Assembly (NCBI RefSeq): GCF_000735455.1
Contig: NZ_JMPS01000044.1
Span: 1 to 64,000, forward strand
DNA: 64,000 nucleotides
Reading direction: 5' to 3'
Source: Yokenella regensburgei ATCC 49455
GTDB lineage: Bacteria; Pseudomonadota; Gammaproteobacteria; Enterobacterales; Enterobacteriaceae
Shown here: positions 23,192 through 32,305 of the stretch, in pieces
Position numbering within the stretch: the stretch's first letter is position 1
How the letters are laid out: the number at the start of each line of letters is the position of its first letter
Position numbers and translations under genes: made by a program
The notes under the pieces: model-generated
The model's input: the letters and a program-made list of their open reading frames with translations, nothing else
Told to the model about the DNA's origin: nothing
Databases searched by the model: none

Positions 23192-24490
23192 ATGCGTAAG
23201 ATTAAAGGGTTACGTTGGTACATGATCGCACTGGTGACGCTAGGCACCGTGCTGGGTTACCTGACTCGTAACACCGTGGCGGCCGCAGCGCCAACACTGA
23301 TGGAAGAGTTGCACATCTCTACCCAGCAGTACTCCTATATCATTGCAGCCTATTCTGCTGCTTACACCATCATGCAGCCTGTTGCGGGCTACGTTCTTGA
23401 TGTTCTTGGTACCAAAATTGGTTATGCCTTCTTCGCTGTAACCTGGGCCGTCTTCTGTGGCGCGACTGCGCTTGCCGGAAGCTGGGGTGGACTGGCGCTG
23501 GCGCGCGGTGCAGTAGGTGCCGCTGAAGCCGCGATGATACCGGCCGGCCTGAAAGCGAGTTCTGAGTGGTTCCCGGCGAAAGAGCGTTCTATCGCTGTAG
23601 GCTACTTCAACGTGGGTTCTTCTATCGGTGCGATGATTGCTCCGCCGCTGGTAGTGTGGGCTATCGTGATGCACAGCTGGCAGATGGCGTTCATCATCTC
23701 CGGCGTGCTGAGCTTTGCCTGGGCGATGGCCTGGCTCATTTTCTACAAACACCCGCGCGATCAGAAAAAATTATCCGAAGAAGAACGTGAATACATCATC
23801 GGTGGTCAGGAAGCTCAGCACCAGACCGACAATAGCAAGAAAATGTCTCCGTGGCAGATCCTGCGCACCCGCCAGTTCTGGGGCATCGCGCTGCCGCGTT
23901 TCCTGGCTGAACCGGCGTGGGGGACGTTCAACGCCTGGATCCCGCTGTTCATGTTCAAAGTGTATGGCTTTAACCTGAAAGAAATCGCCATGTTCGCCTG
24001 GATGCCTATGCTGTTTGCTGACCTGGGATGTATCGTCGGTGGTTACCTGCCGCCGCTGTTCCAGCGCTGGTTTGGCGTGAACCTGATTGTTTCTCGTAAA
24101 CTGGTGGTCACCATGGGCGCGGTACTGATGATTGGCCCGGGTATGATTGGTCTTTTCACCAGCCCATATATCGCGATTGCGCTGCTGTGCGTCGGTGGTT
24201 TTGCTCACCAGGCCCTGTCAGGTGCGCTGATTACGCTCTCTTCCGATGTTTTCGGGCGTAACGAAGTGGCGACCGCTAACGGTCTGACCGGGATGGCGGC
24301 GTGGACTGCCAGCACCCTGTTTGCCCTGGTCGTCGGTGCTCTGGCTGATACCATCGGCTTCAGCCCGCTGTTCGCCGTGCTGGCGGTGTTCGATATCCTG
24401 GGTGCAATTGTTATCTGGACGGTGCTGCAAAATAAACCGGCCTCGGAAACCTCCGGCGGTGGGGTTGGCGATACCGCCGCGCAGAATTAG
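23192..24490 (+). CDS. exuT: Hexuronate:H+ symporter ExuT
   Basis: Major facilitator superfamily transporter (432 aa, twelve membrane segments; anion:cation symporter subfamily) that imports galacturonate and glucuronate. The N-terminus RWYMIALVTLGTVLGYLTRNTVAAAAP is typical. The central cytoplasmic loop (KHPRDQKKLSEEEREYI) lies near residue 190. It is followed by an intrinsic terminator and then by its repressor gene exuR. Confidence 0.96.
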   Translation: MRKIKGLRWYMIALVTLGTVLGYLTRNTVAAAAPTLMEELHISTQQYSYIIAAYSAAYTIMQPVAGYVLDVLGTKIGYAFFAVTWAVFCGATALAGSWGGLALARGAVGAAEAAMIPAGLKASSEWFPAKERSIAVGYFNVGSSIGAMIAPPLVVWAIVMHSWQMAFIISGVLSFAWAMAWLIFYKHPRDQKKLSEEEREYIIGGQEAQHQTDNSKKMSPWQILRTRQFWGIALPRFLAEPAWGTFNAWIPLFMFKVYGFNLKEIAMFAWMPMLFADLGCIVGGYLPPLFQRWFGVNLIVSRKLVVTMGAVLMIGPGMIGLFTSPYIAIALLCVGGFAHQALSGALITLSSDVFGRNEVATANGLTGMAAWTASTLFALVVGALADTIGFSPLFAVLAVFDILGAIVIWTVLQNKPASETSGGGVGDTAAQN

Positions 24491-24511
24491 CGCTCCCGCA
24501 CATTCCTGAGC

Positions 24512-24537
24512 TAAGCCGCCGTTCTGGCGGCTTTTTC
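24512..24537 (+). terminator. Terminator after exuT
   Basis: AGCCGCC (24514-24520) pairs with GGCGGCT (24526-24532) and is followed by TTTTT. Confidence 0.88.
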
Positions 24538-24566
24538 GTTGCCAGAAAGATGGAGCCAGGACGGTA

Positions 24567-24590
24567 AAAGTGGTATAACAAATCTATAAT
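24567..24590 (+). promoter_or_regulatory. exuR promoter with ExuR-like operator
   Basis: AAAGTGGTATAACAAATC (24567-24584) is close to the ExuR/UxuR operator consensus and directly abuts a perfect -10 box TATAAT (24585-24590). Binding would block RNA polymerase, consistent with autorepression. Confidence 0.7.
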
Positions 24591-24613
24591 GCTGTACCTT
24601 GCCTGGAGCGCAT

Positions 24614-25390
24614 ATGGAACTCACCGAATCACGTCGTTTGTATCAACAGCTTGCCGCCGAGCTTAAAAGCCGTATTGAGCAAGGGGTATATCTTGTTGGT
24701 GACAAACTTCCCGCCGAGCGCGTTATCGCCGATGAGAAAAACGTCAGCCGGACCGTGGTGCGTGAAGCCATTATTATGCTGGAGGTTGAGGGTTACGTTG
24801 AGGTGCGCAAAGGCTCCGGGATCCACGTTATTGCTAGCCAGCCGAAGCATTACCAGGTACCGGATGAGTCGCTGGAATTTGCCAACTATGGCCCCTTCGA
24901 ACTGCTGCAGGCGCGTCAGCTGATTGAGAGTAACATCGCCGAATTTGCCGCCACCCAGGTCACCAAGCAGGACATCATGAAGCTGATGGAGATCCAGGAG
25001 AAAGCGCGCAAAGAGAAGTGCTTCCGCGACTCCGAGTGGGATCTGCAGTTCCACGTTCAGGTGGCACTGGCAACGCAGAACACCGCGCTTGCCGCCATCG
25101 TAGAAAAAATGTGGACTCAACGCGTTCATAACCCGTACTGGAAGAAACTGCACGATCACATCGATGCGCGTACCGTGGATAACTGGTGCGACGATCACGA
25201 CCAGATCCTTAAGGCACTGATTCGCAAAGATCCGCATGCCGCGAAACTGGCAATGTGGCAGCATCTGGAGAATACCAAGCTGATGCTGTTTAACGAAACC
25301 AGCGACGACTTCGAATTCAACGCCGACCGCTATTTGTTTGCGGAAAACCCGGTAGTGCATCTCGATACCGCCGCTAACGGCACAAAATAA
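24614..25390 (+). CDS. exuR: Hexuronate-responsive repressor ExuR
   Basis: GntR-family (FadR/VanR subgroup) regulator of 258 aa that represses exuT and uxaCA until it binds hexuronates. The N-terminal winged helix-turn-helix contains [26 protein letters not shown] (residues about 33-58). A C-terminal helical FCD effector domain carries the [15 protein letters not shown] histidine motif. The ATG at 24614 is preceded by GGAG and matches the E. coli start. Confidence 0.96.
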   Translation: MELTESRRLYQQLAAELKSRIEQGVYLVGDKLPAERVIADEKNVSRTVVREAIIMLEVEGYVEVRKGSGIHVIASQPKHYQVPDESLEFANYGPFELLQARQLIESNIAEFAATQVTKQDIMKLMEIQEKARKEKCFRDSEWDLQFHVQVALATQNTALAAIVEKMWTQRVHNPYWKKLHDHIDARTVDNWCDDHDQILKALIRKDPHAAKLAMWQHLENTKLMLFNETSDDFEFNADRYLFAENPVVHLDTAANGTK

Positions 25391-25752
25391 GCCTCTTCTC
25401 ATTGCCGGGGCAGGTCAGACCGCTCTGTCCCGGTAAGCAAAATACATATTGTGTCAGCGTTTGTAAAAAGCCTCGCACCCTTTCCCCGCAACCCGCAAAA
25501 TCTAACCTCAACAACGTGCAATTTCTCTGACCAAATAGCGGCAGAGTTGTTACAATTAAATGCACTTCGTCGTTCCGTGCGTCAGACTTTACTGACCTCA
25601 GATAATCGACATGGAACAGTCAGGAACGCGCTATTCGCGAGTTTACCCAGGTGATTTGAGTTGCAGGATGGGTATAAAAAGAAAATGACAATCTCGCCGC
25701 GTTGTTACACCGCGTTCAGACGTGACGTTAACCGAAGTACCGGGGATTGAGA
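25391..25752. other. 362-bp gap between exuR and yqjA
   Basis: A hairpin CCGGGGCAG/CTGTCCCGG at about 25403-25434 follows exuR and may end its transcript, though no T-run follows. The rest is presumably the yqjA-mzrA promoter and leader. I see no convincing CpxR tandem GTAAA box and no coding potential. Confidence 0.4.
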
Positions 25753-26415
25753 ATGGAATTATTGAATCAATTACTTCATGCCTTGTGGAGCCAGGATTTC
25801 GAGACTCTGGCCAACCCCTCCATGATTGGCATGCTCTATTTTGTTTTGTTTATGATCCTGTTCCTTGAGAACGGGTTACTGCCCGCCGCATTCCTGCCAG
25901 GCGATAGCCTGCTGGTGCTGGTTGGGGTACTGATCGCAAAAGGTGCGCTGGGCTTTGGCGAAACGCTGGCCCTTCTCACGATTGCGGCAAGCCTTGGCTG
26001 CTGGGTGAGTTACATTCAGGGACGCTGGCTTGGCAATACCCGGGTGGTACAAAACTGGCTGTCGCATCTGCCGGCCCACTATCACCAGCGGGCGCATCAC
26101 CTGTTCCACAAGCACGGGCTCTCTGCGCTGCTCATCGGTCGTTTTATTGCCTTTGTGCGTACGCTGCTGCCAACCATCGCCGGGCTCTCGGGTCTGAGCA
26201 ACGGACGTTTTCAGGTCTTTAACTGGCTGAGCGGCCTGCTGTGGGTGCTTATCCTGACAACCCTTGGCTTTATGCTGGGCAGAACGCCGGTCTTCCAGAA
26301 ATATGAAGCTGAGCTGATGTCATGCCTGATGATACTGCCGGTAGCTTTACTGGTGTTCGGTCTCATCGGCTCTCTGGTCGTACTGTGGAAGAAGAAACAC
26401 GGAAGCCGTAGCTAA
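25753..26415 (+). CDS. yqjA: DedA-family inner-membrane protein YqjA
   Basis: DedA/SNARE-associated Golgi protein family member of 220 aa. With YghB it supports proton-motive-force maintenance, cell division and drug/alkaline tolerance, and DedA proteins are linked to lipid carrier recycling. Conserved blocks are [20 protein letters not shown] and [21 protein letters not shown], including the essential Gly-Arg-Phe. The start MELLNQLLH (25753) matches E. coli. mzrA follows after 2 bp. Confidence 0.95.
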   Translation: MELLNQLLHALWSQDFETLANPSMIGMLYFVLFMILFLENGLLPAAFLPGDSLLVLVGVLIAKGALGFGETLALLTIAASLGCWVSYIQGRWLGNTRVVQNWLSHLPAHYHQRAHHLFHKHGLSALLIGRFIAFVRTLLPTIAGLSGLSNGRFQVFNWLSGLLWVLILTTLGFMLGRTPVFQKYEAELMSCLMILPVALLVFGLIGSLVVLWKKKHGSRS

Positions 26416-26417
26416 CC

Positions 26418-26801
26418 ATGGTGACAAAAAACCTTAACCTGCGCCGGGTCTCAATGGGAGTCGGCGCAATGGTCTTTCTGCTGCTCGCCCTGTATCTCTG
26501 GGCGGCATTGCAGCGGCACGAATCTACACTGGCGATTCGTCCAATAAGCCAGGGAGCCAGCACACCCGATGGCTTCTCTATCTGGCACCATCTTGATGCT
26601 AACGGTATTCGTTTTAAGAGCATTACGCCGAAAGACGACACCCTGCTTATCAAGTTTGACTCGCAGGCGCAAAGTGCTGCAGCCAAAGAGGTGCTGGACC
26701 GCTCCCTGCCCCATGGTTACGTCGTTGCGCTGCTCGACGAGGAAAGCACTACCGCCCTCTGGATTGCCCGTCTGCGCGACGGTACACACCGCTTCGGCTA
26801 A
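26418..26801 (+). CDS. mzrA: EnvZ/OmpR modulator MzrA
   Basis: Small bitopic inner-membrane protein (127 aa) with one N-terminal membrane helix (residues about 13-32) and a periplasmic domain. In E. coli it contacts EnvZ and links CpxAR stress signalling to OmpR. It is cotranscribed with yqjA, 2 bp upstream. The protein matches YqjB/MzrA in length and in the WIARLRDGTHRFG-like C-terminus. Confidence 0.92.
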   Translation: MVTKNLNLRRVSMGVGAMVFLLLALYLWAALQRHESTLAIRPISQGASTPDGFSIWHHLDANGIRFKSITPKDDTLLIKFDSQAQSAAAKEVLDRSLPHGYVVALLDEESTTALWIARLRDGTHRFG

Positions 26802-26960
26802 CCTTCAATGTTCTGAATCTGCGCCAGGGTACTGCAATCTGGTTGGTTATTCGCGTCAGACTAACTATGATTGAATAGGCATCACCGTCTACACACCCCT
26901 GATTAACTGGAACGGAGCACATCATTTTGATGAGCTCCAGGCACAATGGAAGGTTCATAC

Positions 26961-27329
26961 ATGAAATACCGCATCGTCATTGCCCTGGTTTTTGCTTCTC
27001 TCAGCAGCGCGGTCTATGCTGCTTCTCCTTGTAAGGATAAAGCGCAGGATATTCAGCGCGAGATAAGCTATGCCGAGAAACACCACAATCAGCATCGTGT
27101 AGACGGCCTGAAGAAAGCCCTGAGCGAAGTCAATGCGCACTGCAGCGACAGCCAGGTCCTTGCCGATCATCAGAAGAAAATTGACAAACAGAAAGCAGAT
27201 GTCGCTGAACGCAAGGATGATCTGCGTGAAGCCCAACAGAAAGGCGATCCTGACAAGATCAAGAAACGTGAACGAAAACTTGAAGAAGCGCAGGATGAGC
27301 TAAAAGCGCTGGAATCTCGCGATTACTAA
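26961..27329 (+). CDS. yqjC: YqjC, periplasmic DUF1090 protein
   Basis: Secreted protein of 122 aa with a signal peptide (residues 1-20, ending VYAAS) and a highly charged, helical, probably coiled-coil body (QKADVAERKDDLREAQQKGD). It contains two cysteines in the mature part. Function is not established. The start at 26961 is preferred because it begins the signal peptide. Heads the yqjCDEK cluster. Confidence 0.9.
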   Translation: MKYRIVIALVFASLSSAVYAASPCKDKAQDIQREISYAEKHHNQHRVDGLKKALSEVNAHCSDSQVLADHQKKIDKQKADVAERKDDLREAQQKGDPDKIKKRERKLEEAQDELKALESRDY

Positions 27330-27341
27330 CAGGAGAACATC

Positions 27342-27647
27342 ATGTCAAAAGATACTACGTCAGAAAATCTACGCGCTGAACTGAAATCACTGGCAGATAC
27401 GCTGGAAGAAGTGCTGAATACCTCCAGTGATAAGTCAAAAGAAGAGCTGGGCAAATTGCGCAGCAAAGCAGAGCGAGCGCTCAAAGACAGTCGTCATCAT
27501 CTGGGTGAAACCGGTGATGCCATCGCGAAGCAAACCCGTGAAGCCGCCGCGCGTGCAGATAACTATGTGCGCGAGAATCCGTGGACCGGCGTCGGCATCG
27601 GTGCTGCGGTCGGTGTGATACTGGGCGTTCTGCTCACGCGTCGTTAA
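27342..27647 (+). CDS. yqjD: YqjD, ElaB/YgaM family membrane-anchored ribosome-binding protein
   Basis: Protein of 101 aa with a long charged N-terminal helix and a C-terminal membrane anchor (GVGIGAAVGVILGVLLTRR). E. coli YqjD binds 70S/100S ribosomes at the inner membrane in stationary phase under RpoS. The stop codon overlaps the first possible yqjE start (TAATG). Confidence 0.93.
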   Translation: MSKDTTSENLRAELKSLADTLEEVLNTSSDKSKEELGKLRSKAERALKDSRHHLGETGDAIAKQTREAAARADNYVRENPWTGVGIGAAVGVILGVLLTRR

Positions 27648-27649
27648 TG

Positions 27650-28048
27650 ATGTCTGACTCACACCACGCGCAGGGCCCGGGCAAAAGCGTACTGGGCATT
27701 GGACAGCGCATCATCACCTTACTGGTGGAGATGGTCGAAACGCGTCTGCGGCTGGTTGTTGTTGAGCTGGAAGAGGAGAAAGCGAATCTCTTCCAGTTGC
27801 TGCTGATGCTCGGCCTGACCATGCTGTTTGCCGCCTTCGGATTGATGAGCCTGATGGTTCTTATCATCTGGGCCGTCGACCCGGAGTATCGTCTTAACGC
27901 GATGATTGCCACCACGGTGGTGCTGCTCTCGGCAGCGCTCATCGGCGGCATATGGACGATGCGAAAAGCGCGCCGCTCAACCCTGCTGCGCCATACCCGT
28001 AAGGAACTGGCTAACGACCGCGAGCTGCTTGAGGATGAAAAGCCATGA
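27650..28048 (+). CDS. yqjE: YqjE, phage-holin-III-superfamily-like inner-membrane protein
   Basis: Protein of 132 aa with an amphipathic N-terminus and two adjacent membrane helices (residues about 43-70 and 80-102). It belongs to PF07332 (YqjE/holin-like). The start MSDSHHAQGPG aligns with E. coli; an ATG one codon earlier overlaps the yqjD stop. It overlaps yqjK by 4 nt. Role unknown beyond association with YqjD. Confidence 0.9.
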   Translation: MSDSHHAQGPGKSVLGIGQRIITLLVEMVETRLRLVVVELEEEKANLFQLLLMLGLTMLFAAFGLMSLMVLIIWAVDPEYRLNAMIATTVVLLSAALIGGIWTMRKARRSTLLRHTRKELANDRELLEDEKP

Positions 28049-28344
28049 GCAGCAAGCAGGAGCTCGCGCGCCGCAAGGCGCATCTGCTGAGCACCATCCA
28101 GCAGCAGCGCCTCGACTTATCCACCTGCCAGCGTGACTGGGTAAGCGCGACGCAAAGCTACGATCGTGGCTGGAATATGCTGCTCAATCTGCGCTCCTGG
28201 GCGCTGGTTGGCAGCAGTATTGCGGCAGTCTGGTCGGTACGTCACCCGCGCTTTCTGATCCGCTGGGCGAGGCGTGGCTTCGGCCTCTGGAGCGCCTGGC
28301 GCATGGTCAAAAGCACGCTACGCCAGCAGCAGCTTCGTTCCTGA
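28045..28344 (+). CDS. yqjK: YqjK, small basic protein
   Basis: Basic protein of 99 aa with an N-terminal charged helix and one hydrophobic stretch (WALVGSSIAAVWSV). Last gene of yqjCDEK. No defined function. ATGA overlap with yqjE indicates coupled translation. A REP element follows. Confidence 0.88.
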   Translation: MSSKQELARRKAHLLSTIQQQRLDLSTCQRDWVSATQSYDRGWNMLLNLRSWALVGSSIAAVWSVRHPRFLIRWARRGFGLWSAWRMVKSTLRQQQLRS

Positions 28345-28358
28345 TCCTCACCCGTTAG

Positions 28359-28392
28359 TGCCGGGTGGCGGCTTCGCCTTACCCGGCCTACT
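28359..28392. repeat. REP element
   Basis: TGCCGGGTGGCGGCTTCGCCTTACCCGGCC is a typical enterobacterial repetitive extragenic palindrome, with GCCGGGT and ACCCGGC arms around a GGCGGCTTCGCC hairpin. It lies after yqjK. Confidence 0.85.
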
Positions 28393-28597
28393 TTTCCCCG
28401 CTTATCAAGCCTGTCTTTTGCCTTCCGTCTTTCACGCTAATTACTCAATATCTTTGAAAAAGATCGACAGTTTTCCTTGCTAACAATTGATCTCCGTCAC
28501 GCTTACACTCCTCTCCATCGACAGCAATCACGCGGTATCTCCGCGAAATTGCACACTAAATCAATACAGCCGCCGTTTGGGTTATCTGGAGAGTAAA

Positions 28598-28990
28598 ATG
28601 AAAAAATTAGAAGATGTTGGTGTACTGGTAGCACGCATTCTGATGCCAATCCTGTTCATTACCGCAGGCTGGGGAAAAATCACCGGATATGCGGGTACCC
28701 AACAGTACATGGAAGCGATGGGTGTCCCGGGCGCGCTGCTGCCACTGACCATCCTGCTCGAATTTGGCGGCGGTCTGGCAATCCTGTTCGGTCTGCTGAC
28801 CCGTACTACGGCGATCATCACCGCAGTCTTTACGCTGCTGACCGCGTTCATCTTCCACAGTAACTTTGCGGAAGGCGTTAACTCTCTGATGTTCATGAAA
28901 AACCTGACCATCGCAGGCGGCTTCCTGCTGCTGGCTGTCACCGGTCCGGGCGCTTTCAGCATCGACCGCGTGCTGAACAAGAAGTGGTAA
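28598..28990 (+). CDS. yqjF: YqjF, DoxX-family membrane protein
   Basis: DoxX-family inner-membrane protein of 130 aa with four predicted helices. The N-terminal block ARILMPILFITAGWGKITGYAGT is diagnostic. Family members are linked to quinone/redox stress; E. coli yqjF responds to aromatic compounds through YhaJ, whose gene is nearby (30567-31463). The start at 28598 follows GGAG; upstream in-frame codons show no family similarity. Confidence 0.92.
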   Translation: MKKLEDVGVLVARILMPILFITAGWGKITGYAGTQQYMEAMGVPGALLPLTILLEFGGGLAILFGLLTRTTAIITAVFTLLTAFIFHSNFAEGVNSLMFMKNLTIAGGFLLLAVTGPGAFSIDRVLNKKW

Positions 28991-29013
28991 CACCGCTATA
29001 CTGAACTGAATAT

Positions 29014-29042
29014 GAAAAACGAGGGGCTCTCCCCTCGTTTTT
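29014..29042 (+). terminator. Terminator after yqjF
   Basis: ACGAGGGG (29019-29026) pairs with CCCCTCGT (29031-29038), with flanking A-run and T-run. Confidence 0.92.
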
Positions 29043-29063
29043 GCCATCTGAAGGAGGGAGAAA

Positions 29064-30050
29064 ATGGGACAACTGATTGACGGCGTCTGGCATGACACCT
29101 GGTATGACACCAAATCCACCGGCGGACGGTTTAAACGTTCGGTCTCTGCTTTTCGCAACTGGCTGACCGCCGATGGTGCACCCGGCCCGAGCGGTGAAAG
29201 CGGCTTTGCCGCCGAGAAGGACCGTTATCATCTCTATGTATCGCTGGCCTGCCCCTGGGCGCACCGCACGCTTATTATGCGCAAGCTGAAAGGGCTGGAA
29301 CCCTTCATTTCGGTTTCCGTGGTGAATCCACTGATGCTGGAAAATGGCTGGACCTTCGACGACGATTTCCCGGCAGCCACCGGTGATTCGCTGTATCAGC
29401 ATGAATTTCTGTACCAGCTGTATCTGCATGCCGATCCGCACTACACCGGGCGGGTCACGGTACCCGTACTTTGGGACAAAAAGAATCACACCATCGTCAG
29501 CAACGAATCCGCTGAAATCATCCGTATGCTCAATACCGCCTTTGACGGCCTGGGCGCGCGTGCGGGCGATTACTACCCGGTGGAGCTCCGCAGCCAGATT
29601 GATGAGTTAAACAGCTGGATCTACGACAACGTCAATAACGGCGTCTACAAGGCCGGTTTTGCCACCAGCCAGGAAGCTTATGACGAAGCGGTTGCGAAAG
29701 TGTTTGAATCGCTGGCTCGCCTGGAGCAAATCCTCGGCCAGCACCGCTACCTGACCGGCGATCGTCTGACGGAAGCCGACATTCGTCTGTGGACGACGCT
29801 CATTCGTTTTGATCCGGTCTACGTTACGCATTTCAAATGCGATAAACACCGTATCAGCGATTACCTGAATCTGTACGGTTTCCTGCGCGATATTTACCAG
29901 ATGCCGGGCATTGCGGAAACGGTGAATTTTGACCATATCCGCACGCATTATTACCGCAGCCATAAAACCATTAATCCTACGGGTATTATCTCAATCGGTC
30001 CGTGGCAGGATCTTGACGAGCCCCACGGCCGCGACGAACGTTTCAGATAA
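29064..30050 (+). CDS. yqjG: Glutathionyl-hydroquinone reductase YqjG
   Basis: Xi-class glutathione transferase of 328 aa that removes glutathione from glutathionyl-hydroquinones. Catalytic cysteine is in YVSLACPWAHRTLIMRKL (Cys near residue 63). The C-terminal helical GST domain contains YLTGDRLTEADIRLWTTLIRFDPVY. It fits functionally with YqjF and YhaJ in quinone handling. Confidence 0.95.
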   Translation: MGQLIDGVWHDTWYDTKSTGGRFKRSVSAFRNWLTADGAPGPSGESGFAAEKDRYHLYVSLACPWAHRTLIMRKLKGLEPFISVSVVNPLMLENGWTFDDDFPAATGDSLYQHEFLYQLYLHADPHYTGRVTVPVLWDKKNHTIVSNESAEIIRMLNTAFDGLGARAGDYYPVELRSQIDELNSWIYDNVNNGVYKAGFATSQEAYDEAVAKVFESLARLEQILGQHRYLTGDRLTEADIRLWTTLIRFDPVYVTHFKCDKHRISDYLNLYGFLRDIYQMPGIAETVNFDHIRTHYYRSHKTINPTGIISIGPWQDLDEPHGRDERFR

Positions 30051-30057
30051 ATTTATC

Positions 30058-30082
30058 GGGCATCCATGGATGCCCTTTTTTA
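30058..30082 (+). terminator. Terminator after yqjG
   Basis: The perfect 18-bp palindrome GGGCATCC-AT-GGATGCCC (30058-30075) is followed by six Ts. Confidence 0.9.
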
Positions 30083-30156
30083 TTTCTCAGCCACCGACTA
30101 TCCTTATTTCGATTGCTTAGGAAGCAAGTGATTGACCGTTAATTGAGGCAAGGAAT

Positions 30157-30522
30157 ATGGACTGGTATCTAAAAGTACTTAAGAATTACATTGGATTTGG
30201 TGGCCGCGCACGACGTAAAGAATACTGGATGTTTGTGCTGGTCAGCTTCATCCTCGCGGCAGTGATCAGTATTATTGACAGAATACTGGGCTGGGAACAC
30301 AGCAACGGTGAAGGCGTCCTGACGACGATTTACGGTCTGCTGGTACTGATCCCAAGCTGGGCTGTTCAGTTCCGCCGTCTGCATGATACCGACCGTACAG
30401 CCTGGTGGCTGCTGCTGTTGCTCATTCCGATTATCGGCTGGATTGTTATTCTGGTGTTCAACTGCCAGAGCGGCACGCCGGGGTCAAACCGTTTTGGTCC
30501 GGACCCTAAACTGAACCCATAA
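30157..30522 (+). CDS. yhaH: YhaH, DUF805 inner-membrane protein
   Basis: DUF805 protein of 121 aa, same length as E. coli YhaH. The family signature FGGRARRKEYWMFVLVS opens the protein and RRLHDTDRTAWWLLL follows at about residue 72. Three or four membrane helices; function unknown. Confidence 0.92.
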   Translation: MDWYLKVLKNYIGFGGRARRKEYWMFVLVSFILAAVISIIDRILGWEHSNGEGVLTTIYGLLVLIPSWAVQFRRLHDTDRTAWWLLLLLIPIIGWIVILVFNCQSGTPGSNRFGPDPKLNP

Positions 30523-30528
30523 CGCTCT

Positions 30529-30566
30529 CAGGCCGGGCACACACAATGTACCCGGCCTGTTTTATT
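30529..30566 (+). terminator. Terminator after yhaH
   Basis: CAGGCCGGG (30529-30537) pairs perfectly with CCCGGCCTG (30551-30559), followed by TTTTATT, between convergent yhaH and yhaJ. Confidence 0.85.
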
Positions 30567-31463
30567 CTACTTCTTACCGAACAGCTTCTGGATCTCACGC
30601 AGGCACCAGGATTTGGCTTCTCCCATACTGTCACGCCGCCACGCCATGATGATATCCACCTCGTTGGTATACTCCGGGCTGACCACCCGCAGACGCCCTT
30701 CGGCAATATCCTGTTCGACCAGCGGATAGGGCATCGTCGCCACTCCCAGACCTGCCAGCAACGCCTGGCGCTTATCTTCAATCGTACTGACGGTCAGACG
30801 CGGCTGTTTATCCAGCAACTGAACCGTCAGTACCGGGCGCTCGCGCGCGGTATCCGCCACCGCCACTCCGCGATATTTCACACGGGTCACTTCAGAGAGC
30901 GGCTCTGGCTCCTGGTGAATCGGGTGATCCGGTGAGGCCACATAGACGTTCATTATTGAATAGAGCTTGCGGGAGTTAATTTCCGAGGAAGAACGGAAAT
31001 GCATATCAGGGGCGATAACAATATCCGCTCTTCCCTGCTCCAGCCGCTCCCAGGCTCCTGCCAGCACTTCGGTGATAATAGAGAGCTGGGTATTCGCTTT
31101 CACGGCAAGCTTTTCCACCAGCGGGAAGAGCTCCGGGGTGGGCACCAGCGCCTCGGTGACTATCGTCAGGTGCGTTTCCCAACCACGCGCCAGCGCTTCG
31201 GCATCGGTGGTCAGTTTGTCGGCCGCCTCCAGCAGTACCCGGCCACGTTCGAGCAACATACGCCCGACGTTGGTGAACTTCGTTCGATGTCCTGAACGAT
31301 CAAACAGCACCACATCCAGCTCTTCTTCCAGCTTCTGCATGGTGTAACTCAGGGCGGAAGGGACGCGTCCCAGTTCATCTGCCGCCGCCGCAAAGCTGCC
31401 GCGTCGGTCGATTGCATCCATGACGCGAAGCGCCTCCAGCGTCAATGCTCTTTCTTTAGCCAT
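30567..31463 (-). CDS. yhaJ: LysR-family regulator YhaJ
   Basis: LysR-type regulator of 298 aa. The N-terminal helix-turn-helix spans DRRGSFAAAADELGRVPSAL to TMQKLEEEL; the rest is the effector domain. E. coli YhaJ activates yqjF and other genes in response to aromatic/quinone compounds. It is divergent from yhaK, with 105 bp between starts, and probably controls it. Confidence 0.93.
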   Translation of the reverse strand: MAKERALTLEALRVMDAIDRRGSFAAAADELGRVPSALSYTMQKLEEELDVVLFDRSGHRTKFTNVGRMLLERGRVLLEAADKLTTDAEALARGWETHLTIVTEALVPTPELFPLVEKLAVKANTQLSIITEVLAGAWERLEQGRADIVIAPDMHFRSSSEINSRKLYSIMNVYVASPDHPIHQEPEPLSEVTRVKYRGVAVADTARERPVLTVQLLDKQPRLTVSTIEDKRQALLAGLGVATMPYPLVEQDIAEGRLRVVSPEYTNEVDIIMAWRRDSMGEAKSWCLREIQKLFGKK

Positions 31464-31568
31464 CGAGTTCTCATTCAGGAAATTTGAACATACCCGGCAG
31501 AATATCTGGCTAACAATGCAGCGTCCATACCTTTACCATTGTTTTAGTGTAAAGAGAGGTCAAGAATC

Positions 31569-32270
31569 ATGATTACGACAAGAACCGCCAAACAATGCGG
31601 ACAAGCAGACTTCGGCTGGCTGCAGGCCCGCTACACCTTTTCCTTTGGACACTACTTTGACCCGAAACTGTTGGGTTATGCCTCCCTGCGCGTTCTGAAC
31701 CAGGAAGTGCTGGCACCCGGCGCGTCATTTCAGCCACGCGCATATCCGAAAGTCGATATTCTGAATCTGATCCTGGAGGGAGAAGCGGAGTACCGCGACA
31801 GTGAAGGTAACCATGTCCAGGCGAAAGCCGGTGAAGCATTGCTGATAGCCACCCAGGCGGGCGTCAGCTACAGCGAGCACAATCTCAGCAAAGATAAATC
31901 CCTGACGCGCATGCAGCTCTGGCTGGATGCCTGCCCGGAGCGTGAAAACCCGCCGGTGCAGAAAATGAAAATTGCCAATGCCGGGCAACAGCTGCTGGCT
32001 TCGCCGGATGGCGAAAACGGTAGTCTGCAATTACGCCAGCAGGTGTGGATCCATCACATCGAGATGGCAAAAGGTGAGCAGATGAGTTTTAAGCTTCATG
32101 GCCCGCGCGCGTATCTGCAGTCAATTCACGGCACGGTCCATGCGTTGACCTCGCAAGAGGATAAGCAGGGGCTGACCTGCGGTGACGGCGCGTTTATTCG
32201 CGATGAAGCAAACATCACACTGGTAGCCGATACGCCTCTGCGCGCATTGTTGATTGATTTGCCCGTGTAA
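31569..32270 (+). CDS. yhaK: YhaK, pirin-like redox-sensitive bicupin
   Basis: Pirin-family bicupin of 233 aa. The first cupin carries the HYFDPKLLGYASLRVLNQE to PHPH-like region, here with QPRAYPKVDILNLILEGEAEYRDSEG. The canonical first histidine of the metal motif appears replaced (FQPRAYPK), which agrees with YhaK being an atypical pirin sensitive to oxidation. Cytoplasmic. It shares a divergent promoter with yhaJ. Confidence 0.9.
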   Translation: MITTRTAKQCGQADFGWLQARYTFSFGHYFDPKLLGYASLRVLNQEVLAPGASFQPRAYPKVDILNLILEGEAEYRDSEGNHVQAKAGEALLIATQAGVSYSEHNLSKDKSLTRMQLWLDACPERENPPVQKMKIANAGQQLLASPDGENGSLQLRQQVWIHHIEMAKGEQMSFKLHGPRAYLQSIHGTVHALTSQEDKQGLTCGDGAFIRDEANITLVADTPLRALLIDLPV

Positions 32271-32276
32271 AAAGAA

Positions 32277-32297
32277 CCCTCTCCCTCAGGGAGAGGG
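32277..32297. repeat. Second copy of the CCCTCTCCCT palindrome
   Basis: Identical 21-bp core to the element at 6-26, here between convergent yhaK and cyuA, where it may serve as a bidirectional terminator. The tail differs from the first copy. Confidence 0.65.
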
Positions 32298-32305
32298 TCT
32301 CTTAA